DNA of 64,000 nucleotides from an uncultured Saprospiraceae bacterium. Its GTDB lineage: Bacteria > Bacteroidota > Bacteroidia > Chitinophagales > Saprospiraceae. The stretch's first letter is position 1. Each line of letters begins with the position of its first letter. Of this stretch, positions 25,500 through 34,461 are shown in pieces. Made by a program: the position numbers and the translations under genes. The notes below the pieces were generated by a model. It saw nothing but the letters and a program-made list of their open reading frames with translations, made no database searches and was not told the origin of the DNA. The DNA is taken from NCBI GenBank assembly GCA_937139495.1, contig CAKZQC010000026.1:327984-391983 (forward strand), written 5' to 3'.

Positions 25500-27044
25500 A
25501 TGGATACTAATCAAAAATTATACTTATTTCAATTAATCAAATCACTGTCCTCTTCTGAGAAAGGATATGTCAAAAAATACTGTGCCAAAAATGGGGCAGG
25601 AGCGGCGTATCTGAAGTTGTTCGATGCGGTAGAAAAACAAGTGGTTTATGATGAGGAGGCCATCAAAAAGAGATTCAAAAAAGAAAAATTTGTCAATCAG
25701 TTTTCGGTCGCTAAAAACTATCTCATTAAGGCAATCCTTAAAAGCTTACGCTCTTACCACGCAGAGTCTTCCAAGAATATTCAGGTGCATGAGTTGCTGC
25801 TCGAAATAGAAATTCTGCATGGCAAAAGATTGGCTGGATTGAGTCAAAAACTACTCCGAAAAGCTAAAAAAATAGCATTGGAATCGGAGTTGTACAATCA
25901 CTATGCAGAAATCTCTTTTTGGGATTTTAGATTGACCTTATCTGCTGAATATACCGACCAAACCGACCAACAAATGGAAACAATTAAGAAGGTGGGCAAT
26001 GAAGGTATGGATTCTATTTTGTTGTTGTATCAATACCGACATTTGGCGTATGATATTTACAAATACACACTAAAATCAGGGTATAGTAGGGAGGCAGCAG
26101 CACTCGCCGTGGCACATGACTTCGAACAACACGAACTGCTGCAAGCACCGCCTACACAAAGTGTCAGAGCGTTGGGCAGGTATTACAATATTTGGACAAA
26201 AATACACGAAATCAAAAACGATTTTGAAGCGGGTTATGAAACAAGCCGAAAGTTTGTGGCAGTGATACAAGATAATCCGCTAATATTTGCCGACTTTTTG
26301 ATGTCTACAGTTGTGCCAGCACACTATAATTTAGTGGCAATTTGTGTTTCGCTGAACAAGAAGGAAATGTTTTTTGAGTGTTTAGAATATTTCAAAAAAA
26401 TTCCTGTTTTATACAAGTGCAAGAACGAGTTGATTATACAAATGGTTGATTGTTATGCCATTAGTTTGGAGCTGAGTTTTTATACACAAAACGCCTATTT
26501 TGACCTCGCTAAAGATATATTGGCGACAGCCGAAGCTATGGTTCAGGAACAAGCATTGCCCAGTATTGGGTTAGGGGTGCTACATCTAGAAATGGTCTAT
26601 AGCATTGCTTATGCACACTTTGGATTAGGGAATTATAATACCTCTGAGGATTGGGTAGCAATAGCATTGAATCAGCAAAAAAATAACATTCGAGAAGACA
26701 TTATTTGTTTAGCACAATTGCTGCATATCAATAATCATGTAGCGTTAGGTAATTATCAATACCTCAACAACCGCCTACGTTCTGTTTATCAGTTTATCAA
26801 AAAAATGAAGAAAGCACACGCTTTCGAGCTCGTTATGCTACAGTTCATCAAGAAGCTAATCAATGCTAAAAGCAATCAAGAGTTTTTTGATCTAATCAAG
26901 ACGTACAAGACTCAATTTGTAGAGATAGAAAAAGATCCTTTTGTCAAGATGATTATGAAAAATTTTGATGTTATTTCGATGCTAGAAAGTAAACTACAGG
27001 ACAGACCTTTTGCAGAAATAGCTGCCGAGCGAAGAGCGAAGTAG
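25500..27044 (+). CDS. Helical-repeat (TPR-like) protein of unknown function
   Basis: This 514-residue cytoplasmic protein has no signal peptide or membrane segment. It consists of many amphipathic helices, with TPR-like pairing in the second half (SIAYAHFGLGNYNTSEDWVAIAL). The N-terminus (KLYLFQLIKSLSSSEKGYVKKYC) followed by basic helices is a pattern that I associate with uncharacterised Bacteroidota proteins of about 500 residues, without a known function. It starts 11 bases after the response regulator and is presumably cotranscribed. A role as an accessory in that pathway is inference. The following 100 bases contain an AT-rich imperfect hairpin, then a dispersed element. Confidence 0.75.
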   Translation: MDTNQKLYLFQLIKSLSSSEKGYVKKYCAKNGAGAAYLKLFDAVEKQVVYDEEAIKKRFKKEKFVNQFSVAKNYLIKAILKSLRSYHAESSKNIQVHELLLEIEILHGKRLAGLSQKLLRKAKKIALESELYNHYAEISFWDFRLTLSAEYTDQTDQQMETIKKVGNEGMDSILLLYQYRHLAYDIYKYTLKSGYSREAAALAVAHDFEQHELLQAPPTQSVRALGRYYNIWTKIHEIKNDFEAGYETSRKFVAVIQDNPLIFADFLMSTVVPAHYNLVAICVSLNKKEMFFECLEYFKKIPVLYKCKNELIIQMVDCYAISLELSFYTQNAYFDLAKDILATAEAMVQEQALPSIGLGVLHLEMVYSIAYAHFGLGNYNTSEDWVAIALNQQKNNIREDIICLAQLLHINNHVALGNYQYLNNRLRSVYQFIKKMKKAHAFELVMLQFIKKLINAKSNQEFFDLIKTYKTQFVEIEKDPFVKMIMKNFDVISMLESKLQDRPFAEIAAERRAK

Positions 27045-27141
27045 AGAGGTGGTCTTGGAAAAAGTACACTTCTTTTTTAACGAATTAGCTTCTTCAGGAG
27101 TTTGCTTATCAAACAAACCTTTGATAGGTGAACAGAAAAAA

Positions 27142-27246
27142 GCTATTGGAGGAGGTCTAACTTCTGGTATCTAACAGCAAAGCAGTCTTATTAAAAGCAC
27201 CGCTAACGTTCATTCTTGCCAAAAAAAATATGCTAGCCAAAAAGTG
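27142..27246. repeat. Dispersed intergenic element, copy B
   Basis: It matches the copy at 35251-35355 along its length: GCTATTG, GGAGGTCTAACTTCT, TATCTAACAGCAAAGC, GTCTT, AAAGCA-CGCTAA and a CTAGC-AAAAA-TG end, with small differences. It lies between the convergent helical-repeat gene and the membrane-protein gene. Confidence 0.75.
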
Positions 27247-27260
27247 TAGGGACTATATCA

Positions 27261-27896
27261 CTATACCCATTCTTTGGCAGTAGCCACGGAAAACAACCCC
27301 AACAGAATCGGTAACCAAAAGACAGGATAGCCCAAATGTGTTGCTTGCACAAACACAAAAGCTCCTGCATGGTCGCCCCAGTTGAGCCATTCTATACTAA
27401 TCAACGACATGGGGATAACGCCAATAATAGCGACCATAATCGTGAAGACATGCAGACCATCAGTAGCATCGTGAAAATGGCGAATGGGAGCGAAAAAAAC
27501 AAGCGAAACAATGGTGGTCAATCCGAGCAATTTCCAGACAGAAAGAGCGATAGTATTATCTATACAACTAGGGTCGATACGACATTGATACAAATAAATA
27601 AACACATTTTTGGCAAACACAAAACCAACACTAGCAGTAGCACTCAGTAGAAAAATGTAAAATAACGACCAAAAAAACGGAATCTTGAAAAGTTGTATTT
27701 GTGGAAACAAGTAAACTAACACGACTATCAAGATAACGACATGAGGCATATTGCTTACTTGGTTGATCCAATCAAGATGGTTGGAAGTAGCCGAAGGGTC
27801 GAAACTAAACCACCAAATACACAACGAAAGCACCCCCGCCAAAAAAGGCAAGACTAAAAATAAGAGGTCTTTGGTCGTTATGGATTGATTATTCAT
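27261..27896 (-). CDS. Multi-pass membrane protein of unknown function
   Basis: This 211-residue protein has about six hydrophobic segments (near 11-30, 50-67, 74-98, 118-137, 147-165, 188-207) and short loops. A pair of Cys (Cys105 and Cys111) lies in the loop CRIDPSC between segments 3 and 4. I do not recognise a family. It is divergent from rbfA with only 70 bases between starts, so the promoters overlap. It ends beside a dispersed repeat. Confidence 0.7.
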   Translation of the reverse strand: MNNQSITTKDLLFLVLPFLAGVLSLCIWWFSFDPSATSNHLDWINQVSNMPHVVILIVVLVYLFPQIQLFKIPFFWSLFYIFLLSATASVGFVFAKNVFIYLYQCRIDPSCIDNTIALSVWKLLGLTTIVSLVFFAPIRHFHDATDGLHVFTIMVAIIGVIPMSLISIEWLNWGDHAGAFVFVQATHLGYPVFWLPILLGLFSVATAKEWV

Positions 27897-27913
27897 ACTA
27901 AATTGTATCTTTG
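27884..27913 (+). promoter_or_regulatory. Promoter of rbfA
   Basis: TATCTTTG at 27906-27913 is an exact -7 element; ATTG at 27884-27887, 18 bases before it, is a weak -33. Transcription would begin near 27919, giving a leader of about 45 bases before the TTG start of rbfA. Confidence 0.6.
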
Positions 27914-27965
27914 TGTTTAGTCAAGTTAAGTAGGCTTGAAGATAGACAAAAAAAACAATAGAAAA

Positions 27966-28391
27966 TTGGAACAAACAAAAAAACAACGCCAAGTAGGCGG
28001 ACTAATACAGAAAGAATTTAGCGAAGTACTACGAGAAGAAGGACCACTCTTATACGGCGCAAGCGTGATGGTGACGGTTACGAATGTACGAATGAGCTCA
28101 GATATGGGCATCGCCTACATTTATGTAAGTGTCTTCAATGCACTCGATAAGCAAGCTATTGTCAAAGAACTGTGGGAAAACTTGTCTCGCCTAAGAGGCA
28201 GACTCGGTACTAGAATCCGTCAGCAAGTACGACGTATTCCAGTCATCAAATTTTATATTGATGACACACTGGACGAAATGGAGCATATTGATCGCTTGTT
28301 TGACCAAATCAATACTAGTCAGACAGGAACTCGCTCTATGAAAGAAGCTAGAGATGCTAAAAATGCAGCACAATCTTCGGAGGAAGAGTAA
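27966..28391 (+). CDS. rbfA: Ribosome-binding factor A
   Basis: RbfA helps mature the 30S subunit by acting on the 5' part of 16S rRNA. The 141-residue product, with TTG start at 27966, begins MEQTKKQRQVGGLIQKEFSEVL like Bacteroidota homologues. It carries a type II KH domain with VTVTNVRMSSDMGIAYIYVSV and the signature RIRQQVRRIPVIKFYIDDTLDEMEHI. The frame is open a further 30 bases upstream, but that extension has no support. It is cotranscribed with a Lol-type permease 12 bases downstream, an arrangement that fits the phylum. Confidence 0.92.
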   Translation: MEQTKKQRQVGGLIQKEFSEVLREEGPLLYGASVMVTVTNVRMSSDMGIAYIYVSVFNALDKQAIVKELWENLSRLRGRLGTRIRQQVRRIPVIKFYIDDTLDEMEHIDRLFDQINTSQTGTRSMKEARDAKNAAQSSEEE

Positions 28392-28403
28392 AATAACTTC
28401 CTT

Positions 28404-29645
28404 ATGAATCTACCCTTCAAGTTCGCACGGCGGTATATTTTTTCGCAAAAATCAACCAACGCAATCAATCTTATTTCAGCTATTTCGGTACTCGGAATAA
28501 GTCTGGGTAGCATGGCATTGATTGTCATCATGTCTGTTTTTAATGGATTTGAAGGCTTATTGGGCGACTTGATTGGTAATTTCAAGCCAGATATAAAGGT
28601 AACGGTCATACAGGGCAAAGTATTTGAACCAGACAGTAGTAAGATAGTTCGGCTAGAAGATATAGAGGGCGTGACGTATATTTCGCAGACACTACAAGAG
28701 GTGGTACTGTTGGAATATAACGGAGTACAAAATATTGGATTTATCAAAGGTGTAGATGACAACTTCAGGGAAGTGACCGCTATTGATACTTGTCTCTCGA
28801 CAGGCGAATACAAAACCTACGATGCCGAGTCGGACGTACATTTTGCGGTGATTGGTGCTGCACTCGAATACGCTTTGGGGATACCGATGGGGGGCATGTC
28901 GCCCAAGCCACTGACAGTGTATATGCCCAAACGTAATAAGAAAAGTTATTCGGCGACCTCCAAGCCGTTCAAACAACGCAAAATATACCCCGTAGGGGTT
29001 TATACGATTATGCAATCGGATTACGATAATTATGTCGTTACCAACCTGCCCTTTGTACAAGAATTAACTACGTATTCGAATGGCGAAATATCCGCACTCG
29101 AAATTCGATTGGCAGCTACTGCCAATGTGGTAGCCGTCCAGAAGCAGATAGCGGAAATAATGGGCGAGGGGTTTGAAGTCAAAAACCGCTATCAGCAAGA
29201 TGAAGCACTGTACAAAATAACCAACATGGAAAAATGGTTTGCTTTTATTGTCTTTGCTTTTACACTGGTATTGGTCGCTTTCAATATGGTTGGAGCATTG
29301 TGGATGCTGGTACTCGAAAAGAAAGAAGACATTGCGACACTCAAAGCAATGGGAGCCAATAGTAAACTGGTACGGAATATATTCTTGGCAGAAGGCTTTG
29401 TATTGTCTTTAATTGGTGTATCTTTAGGGTGTGTATTAGCTGCAATACTTTGTTTGGTTCAACAAGAATACGGGCTAGTCAAACTAGCTGGTAGCGATGA
29501 ATTTATTGTTACTTATTATCCTGTAGATATGTATTGGCTGGATTTTTTGCAAGTCATATTTACTGTACTTACTATTGGAGGCGTTGCCGCTTGGATTCCT
29601 GCCTATCGAGCGAGCAAAATTAGAGCTATTATCCACAAAAAGTAA
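28404..29645 (+). CDS. Lipoprotein-releasing system permease (LolC/LolE family)
   Basis: This 413-residue inner-membrane permease is of the FtsX/LolC/E family, which with an ATPase passes lipoproteins to the periplasmic carrier. TM1 is at about 25-48 (LISAISVLGISLGSMALIVIMS); a periplasmic domain of about 200 residues follows; three TM segments lie near 265-295, 320-350 and 370-395. The conserved LEKKEDIATLKAMGA and IPAYRASKIRAI confirm the family. The length is normal, unlike the enlarged paralogue at 12398-14239. It follows rbfA by 12 bases. No ATPase (LolD) gene is in the window. Confidence 0.92.
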   Translation: MNLPFKFARRYIFSQKSTNAINLISAISVLGISLGSMALIVIMSVFNGFEGLLGDLIGNFKPDIKVTVIQGKVFEPDSSKIVRLEDIEGVTYISQTLQEVVLLEYNGVQNIGFIKGVDDNFREVTAIDTCLSTGEYKTYDAESDVHFAVIGAALEYALGIPMGGMSPKPLTVYMPKRNKKSYSATSKPFKQRKIYPVGVYTIMQSDYDNYVVTNLPFVQELTTYSNGEISALEIRLAATANVVAVQKQIAEIMGEGFEVKNRYQQDEALYKITNMEKWFAFIVFAFTLVLVAFNMVGALWMLVLEKKEDIATLKAMGANSKLVRNIFLAEGFVLSLIGVSLGCVLAAILCLVQQEYGLVKLAGSDEFIVTYYPVDMYWLDFLQVIFTVLTIGGVAAWIPAYRASKIRAIIHKK

Positions 29646-29678
29646 AAAACTACAATATCAATTTGGTGATAGATTATA

Positions 29679-29705
29679 TTGTTTTGCATGCTATGTGCAA
29701 AACAA
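29679..29705. other. Hairpin after the Lol permease gene
   Basis: TTGTTTTGCA (29679-29688) and TGCAAAACAA (29696-29705) form a 10-bp perfect stem with a 7-base loop, 33 bases past the permease stop. No T-run follows, so it may protect the 3' end of the mRNA rather than terminate. Confidence 0.5.
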
Positions 29706-29770
29706 AAAATGGCATATACCTTATGATTCAATGTTAATTATCTATTAAGCTTAAAATTAATAGAATTAAA

Positions 29771-29801
29771 TTTGGTTTCTAGTGCTAATAGTATATATTT
29801 G
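29771..29801 (+). promoter_or_regulatory. Bacteroidota-type promoter of the small secreted protein
   Basis: TTTG at 29771-29774, a 19-base spacer, and TATATTTG at 29794-29801 match the consensus exactly. Transcription near 29807 gives a leader of about 45 bases. A second weaker pair (TTTG 29798-29801 with TTACTTTG 29824-29831) overlaps it. Confidence 0.78.
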
Positions 29802-29850
29802 TAACTACGAAGTAATTATATTATTACTTTGCACTACAAATTACACTACT

Positions 29851-30297
29851 ATGATTAAGCAACTACTACTTACAACCGTCCTATTTTTGGGACTCACCAG
29901 TTTAATCCAAGCCCAACAGGTAGCCAAAGGTCTGCACCAAATACTAACGACCGAAGAGGCAAACCCAACTTCTATTTATATCAAAATAGGTACACCAAAC
30001 GTGGAGGTCAAAAAAACCGCAGGTACACGTATTCGTGTTTCTGGCAAAGTCAGAATTTCTATTCCTAATCTATATTTTTTGGAACACTTGGTCAAGCAAG
30101 GTCGCTACACACTCAATGTGACACCATCTGGTGATGGTGGGCTGACATTGGAGGACAAAAGCAAAACGGCAATTATGTTGAGAGGGCAGGAATGCAAAGA
30201 AGAAATTTACTTTACTATTTATGTTCCTCAAACTATCGAAACGGTAGTGGTCGAAAATACACTAACAGGTGCCAGCAATGTAGTAGTAGTCCAATAA
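29851..30297 (+). CDS. Small secreted protein of unknown function
   Basis: This 148-residue protein has a signal peptide (MIKQLLLTTVLFLGLTSLIQAQ, cleavage after residue 22). The mature part is beta-rich (ISIPNLYFLEHLVKQG, EIYFTIYVPQTIETVVVE) and resembles the strand pattern of putative auto-transporter adhesin head/DUF2807-like domains, although it is too short for a full one. The start is ATG 29851, downstream of a consensus promoter; the frame is open to 29782 but that part would lie in the promoter. One Cys (in GQECKEE) is present. It is monocistronic, with a strong terminator. Confidence 0.75.
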   Translation: MIKQLLLTTVLFLGLTSLIQAQQVAKGLHQILTTEEANPTSIYIKIGTPNVEVKKTAGTRIRVSGKVRISIPNLYFLEHLVKQGRYTLNVTPSGDGGLTLEDKSKTAIMLRGQECKEEIYFTIYVPQTIETVVVENTLTGASNVVVVQ

Positions 30298-30339
30298 TAA
30301 TTTCTACTACAAAATACAATAATTTGAGTTGTTGTAACG

Positions 30340-30380
30340 GGATGTTTATTTCTGCTATAGAAATAAACATCCTTTTTTTT
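30340..30380 (+). terminator. Intrinsic terminator before tRNA-fMet
   Basis: A 14-bp perfect stem (30340-30353 with 30359-30372) with a GCTAT loop is followed by eight T. Confidence 0.95.
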
Positions 30381-30398
30381 GAAAATAAAACAATAAAG

Positions 30399-30430
30399 CT
30401 TGGAGGACTCAGAAAGTATCCGTACATTTG
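30399..30430 (+). promoter_or_regulatory. Promoter of tRNA-fMet
   Basis: CTTG at 30399-30402 and TACATTTG at 30423-30430, 20 bases apart, match the consensus with one mismatch. The start of transcription would fall a few bases before the tRNA at 30442. Confidence 0.65.
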
Positions 30431-30441
30431 TGACAACATAT

Positions 30442-30513
<72 letters not shown>

Positions 30514-30594
30514 CTAAGCAGATAAGTCAAAAATCAAGTAATTGGTTTTTGGCTTTTTTTATGTGGTAGCTACTACTAACCAAAAAGATTAGGA

Positions 30595-32715
30595 CTACAA
30601 AGGGCGTAGCACACCAACCATCTCTAGTAGGTGACGAGGGTAGGATATTTTTTTGTAGAGTTCTACATCGATTTTGGCACGGCGATAAGTTGCCAATTGC
30701 TCTTCGAGCGGCTTTTCGAGTCGCTGTACATCGTAGTTAAGTCGCTCTATTTCGTCCAAGCTTACTTTTTGTTGTTCCAATAGTGTTTTGACTTTAGCCT
30801 CTTTTTGAGTCGTGACCAAGGCGTTATAACGACTAATTTCCGCTAAGATACTTTCGTGCGACTCCTGTACCGAAAATAAAATATCTTTCGACCGCTCCAA
30901 GTATTTTTCTTCCAACTCAGCTCGTTCTATTTCCAATTGCAGTTTCAAGCTTTCAGCGGTTGCCAAATCTTGTTCATAACAAGCTATTTCGGCGGTGGTT
31001 AGCTTTTTTGCACGTTGTTTTCGCTTGAGCAATACAATCCACTGCAGGGGAGTCGGTGCCACAATCGAAGTGATTTGAAGTTGACTTTTGAGCTGCTCGG
31101 CATAGTAGTCCGATAGCTTATGGTATTCATTTTTTTCTTCTCGCTTTATTTTGCGAAGCTCTACTTTGCGACGAGTCAGATATTGTTCAAATTGACTAAT
31201 CTTGTCAAGTAGCATTTTTTTGTGTATCAATATATCTTCCAATTCTTGCTGTGGCAATTCTTGTTGTATTTGCGTAAGCGTAGCAATCTTTTCGTTAATG
31301 CTAGCTTCATAGCTTTTTGCTTTGTCGAGCAGGCTGACCAAAAAATCTTTTTGCGACTCAAACAAGCTAGATATAGTTCCTTTTCGTGCAGCTGACTTTC
31401 GGGTGGTATAGGTTATATAATTGAAACCCAAATACAAAATAAATGCTGCTGCTGCTGCAATGAACCAAGGTAATATAATAGACACGCCAGCCGCCACGAC
31501 TACCAATAGCAGCAATGCCATAAAATTAAAAAAGCGCTGAGAGGTAATCTCTTTAGGGTCTTGTACACTTGTGGGCAAGTGCTTGCCTTTTAGTTCTGCT
31601 TTCGCAATCGGTTGATTGATTAATAAGGCAGTTTTTGGGCTAACAATAGTTGCCACAGGTATTTTGTAAAACTGTTGGGTGCTCAAGTTGGGTGGCAAAT
31701 AAGCCAGATGAATCGAAGGGAGGGCGACTTGGCGTTTTTTCCAGATGTGTCGATGATGATATTCGTGCAGTTCCTGACTCCACTCTTCTGCACTCGGTCG
31801 AGCAAACGGCTCTGTATAACCCTCAATAAAGCAACGATTGAAGAGTGCCTGAATATTAGGTGGCAAGCTATAAAATCGCTCATGCAGTACAGGAATAGTC
31901 TCAAAATGAGTACGATGAGCAGGGTTGTGGACATAAAGTCCATTGGTGATTTTGTCGGCTATGCTAGTCAAATGTCCATAAGGGACAGTCGTAGAAGCCG
32001 CAAAAGGGTGAATACCCAGCAGTACTTTGTACAAAATGGCTGCCAAGCCAAATCTATCCCAAGGGTCTTCTTGTGTAGGATCTACTTCCCATTCTTGATA
32101 GCTATCTGCGGGCGTATATTCGGGCGTAGCGACAGGTGCATCATAGACCGTTATGCCATCTTTGACGACTTCTACCGAGTCCAAATCGACTAATGCAATA
32201 TTGCCAGTCGGCGAAACCATGATATTATCAGGCTTCATGTCAATCAGTATATATTGTTCGGTGGCATGAATGGATTCAATGGCTTTTGCTATTTTGTAAC
32301 ACAACTGCAATCGTAGATACAGCCGTTTGTCTTCCGCAAAGTCATAATGCCCCCAATCTTCTTGGTAGCGTCTTGCCAACTTGGGTAGTGTCAGCAATTC
32401 GAGCTTCTCGCCAATAGCTTTCTTCATCAAAAAACCGACAAATTTCTGCTGTTCGTCCAGCAAAAGTTGTTCGGGCCAGATTAAGTCAATGCCTCTATCT
32501 TGATCAAATGCTTTGGGCGGGTGCTGGTGTAGATACAATATTTTTTGGTGTCGCAATGTTGTGCGTTTGGCAACATGATAGATCTTTGCCACCAACTGCT
32601 CAAAACCTGCAGTTTTTATTTCGTACAAAGCCCCTTCGCCACCACTGGCAAAAGGAGTGTCGTTCAGCTCAATCAGTGTCGTTTCGGCATCGGCATTCTG
32701 TACACAAAATTTCAT
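30595..32715 (-). CDS. Membrane-anchored Ser/Thr protein kinase-like protein with coiled coil
   Basis: The 706 residues start with a protein-kinase domain (about 18-290): Gly loop ASGGEGALYE, Lys44 in VAKIYH, catalytic loop LIDMKPDNIM (Asp159, Asn164), and DLD in place of DFG (Asp177). The organisation resembles the kinase of TerY-P (kinase-phosphatase-vWA) triads, but no phosphatase or vWA gene is adjacent. Two membrane segments follow near 399-420 and 422-445, then a coiled coil of about 220 residues to the C-terminus. The start is ATG 32715. A long palindrome lies 36 bases upstream, so the gene is probably regulated there. The target of the kinase is unknown. Confidence 0.85.
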   Translation of the reverse strand: MKFCVQNADAETTLIELNDTPFASGGEGALYEIKTAGFEQLVAKIYHVAKRTTLRHQKILYLHQHPPKAFDQDRGIDLIWPEQLLLDEQQKFVGFLMKKAIGEKLELLTLPKLARRYQEDWGHYDFAEDKRLYLRLQLCYKIAKAIESIHATEQYILIDMKPDNIMVSPTGNIALVDLDSVEVVKDGITVYDAPVATPEYTPADSYQEWEVDPTQEDPWDRFGLAAILYKVLLGIHPFAASTTVPYGHLTSIADKITNGLYVHNPAHRTHFETIPVLHERFYSLPPNIQALFNRCFIEGYTEPFARPSAEEWSQELHEYHHRHIWKKRQVALPSIHLAYLPPNLSTQQFYKIPVATIVSPKTALLINQPIAKAELKGKHLPTSVQDPKEITSQRFFNFMALLLLVVVAAGVSIILPWFIAAAAAFILYLGFNYITYTTRKSAARKGTISSLFESQKDFLVSLLDKAKSYEASINEKIATLTQIQQELPQQELEDILIHKKMLLDKISQFEQYLTRRKVELRKIKREEKNEYHKLSDYYAEQLKSQLQITSIVAPTPLQWIVLLKRKQRAKKLTTAEIACYEQDLATAESLKLQLEIERAELEEKYLERSKDILFSVQESHESILAEISRYNALVTTQKEAKVKTLLEQQKVSLDEIERLNYDVQRLEKPLEEQLATYRRAKIDVELYKKISYPRHLLEMVGVLRPL

Positions 32716-32750
32716 AACACAACAGTTGTATCTAAAAACAGCCATCAATA

Positions 32751-32791
32751 AAAAATACGTATTTGTACGAGCTGTACAAATACGTATTTTT
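32751..32791. promoter_or_regulatory. Perfect palindrome, probable operator of the kinase gene
   Basis: Two 18-base arms (32751-32768 and 32774-32791) are perfectly complementary around GAGCT. Each arm contains AAATACGTATTT, itself a palindrome, at 32753-32764 and 32778-32789, so the site offers two identical dyads 25 bases apart. It lies 36 bases upstream of the kinase ATG. Flanking A/T runs also give it terminator-like character on both strands. Confidence 0.7.
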
Positions 32792-32939
32792 GACATGTTT
32801 TTATGCAAATGAATCAAAAATAGAACTGAATTTACAATTACTATTTGACTATTAGAGATTACGAAGTTACAAAAAAATAAAAAAAACGATTCTAGTAGTA
32901 AAAACAGCCATTCCCCTAGTACGAATAATCCAAAAAAAA

Positions 32940-33670
32940 GGTTGGAACTTGGATTTGTGGGATTTACGGATTAAAAAGGATTTTTTAAGGTGATGGATAT
33001 GCCTATTTTGATGGCTAGTAGGTGATCGAAAAAAAACCAATACAAAGAATTGCGTTCCAAGGAGAAATCCAAAAATCTAATAATCCCCAAAATCCCAATA
33101 CTGACAATTGCACTCCAGCAGGCAATCCAAAAAAACGGTTGGAACTTGGATTTATAGATAAAAAAGGATTTTTTAAGGTAGTGGATATGCCTATTTTGAT
33201 GGCTAGTAGGTGATCCAAAAAAAAACAATACTGACAGGTGCACTCCAGTAGGCAATCCAAAAATCCAATAATCCAAAAAATCCAAATGCTGACAATTGCA
33301 CTCCAGCAGGCAATCCAAAACAACGGTTGGAACTTGGATTTATAGGATTTATAGATAAAAAAGGATTTTTTAAGGTAGTGGATGTATCTATTTTGATGAC
33401 TAGTAGGTAATCCAAAAAATCCCAATACTGACAATTGCACTCCAAGGAGAAATCCAAAAATCCAATAATCCAAAAAATCCCAATGCTGACAATTGCACTC
33501 CAGCAGGCAATCCAAAAATCTAATAATCCCAAAGATCCCAATACTGACAATTGCACTCCAGCAGGCAATCCAAAAATCCAATAATCCAAAAAATCCCAAT
33601 ACTGACAGGTGCACTCCAGTAGGCAATCCAAAAATCCAATAATCCAAAAAATCCCAATGCTGACAGGTGC
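32940..33670. repeat. Composite tandem-repeat array: 58-bp units interleaved with ~85-bp units
   Basis: Unit S (about 58 bp, core CTGACAATTGCACTCCAGCA) starts at 33096, 33226, 33284, 33423, 33481, 33539, 33597 and 33655, with a degenerate copy near 33035; the last five are spaced exactly 58 bp. Unit L (core GGTTGGAACTTGGATTTAT, then GGATTTTTTAAGG) occurs at 32940, 33137 and 33325, each followed by S copies, giving a higher-order period near 190 bp. The array ends 2 bases before the stop codon of the DUF547 gene. Frames on the minus strand are open only because the repeat lacks stops; I do not call a protein. The interval 32792-32939 is AT-rich with nothing recognised. Confidence 0.92.
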
Positions 33671-33672
33671 TT

Positions 33673-34449
33673 TTACTGCTCGTTCAGACTCCAGTCATAT
33701 TCTGTATGACCCAAGTTAGTACCTTTTTCTATTTGGGTTGGGCTATATTTGTTAATAAATTCGATGAGTGTACCCTTTTTCGTAAAATCTCCCTTGAACC
33801 AAGTGAAGATTTTAGAAACATTAGCCTCTGTTGGTGATTTGATCTCGTTTCGGAAGTCATCAGCCAAAAAGTCCTTTGCCTGTTGCGTCAATTGCTGGTC
33901 GAGTTTTTCGGCAGTGTAAGCTTTATTCAGTAATTTGGGGCAAGACTTGGACGCACAAACAATAGCAAAGTGAATGCGTGGGTCATCAAATTTTTTGCGC
34001 AGCATACGATGTTCGATAGCATTCAAGTTCATGATGTTGCCACCAATCTTAAAGAATTTTTCATGCCAGACGCCATTGATAATGCCAATACTGCCAGGTT
34101 TACTCAAGTCTGTAATACTCTTGACAGGATAATTATTCATAATTAACTTGATCGTAAACGCATTATACGCATTGATCCAATACGCCTTTTTTTGGTCATC
34201 TGTCCAGTCTTTGGCAGGCGGATTGTCCGACAGCAAATCTAGATAGACATCAAATTTAGTACTATCTTTCAGAAATCCCTTGTAGTCAACATCGCCCTTG
34301 TCATCTACGTGTTTTGTCAATAAAGCATCGTATTTTTCGTGCGAAATGGGTTTGGCATTTTTTTCTTTAAAATTAAAAGAAGGAGAGGAACAGCTGACCC
34401 AAGTCAAGGCTACCGCTAATAGCAATAGAATGTTAGCATTAAATTTCAT
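33673..34449 (-). CDS. DUF547-domain lipoprotein
   Basis: This 258-residue predicted lipoprotein has a signal peptide ending in VSC with Cys20. The rest is a DUF547 domain: AYWINAYNAFTIKLIMNNYP, NLNAIEHRMLRKKFDDPRIHFAIVCAS and SCPKLLNKAYTAEKLD carry its conserved residues. Cys and His at IVCASKSCP and IEH may form a catalytic site, since the fold has been linked to papain-like and related peptidases; activity is unproven. It is divergent from the HD-domain gene, with 12 bases between starts. The tandem-repeat array begins immediately after its stop codon. Confidence 0.88.
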   Translation of the reverse strand: MKFNANILLLLAVALTWVSCSSPSFNFKEKNAKPISHEKYDALLTKHVDDKGDVDYKGFLKDSTKFDVYLDLLSDNPPAKDWTDDQKKAYWINAYNAFTIKLIMNNYPVKSITDLSKPGSIGIINGVWHEKFFKIGGNIMNLNAIEHRMLRKKFDDPRIHFAIVCASKSCPKLLNKAYTAEKLDQQLTQQAKDFLADDFRNEIKSPTEANVSKIFTWFKGDFTKKGTLIEFINKYSPTQIEKGTNLGHTEYDWSLNEQ

Positions 34450-34461
34450 AAAAGTGTGTAT

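Noticed and set aside
33015..33647. Open frames of up to 210 residues on the minus strand in the repeat array
   Set aside because: They arise because the repeat unit lacks stop codons; the translated text rotates through frames every 58 bp and has no signal or domain.
32940..33670. Possible CRISPR array in the periodic region
   Set aside because: The whole 58-bp unit is repeated, with no variable spacers, no short palindromic repeats of constant size and no cas genes nearby.
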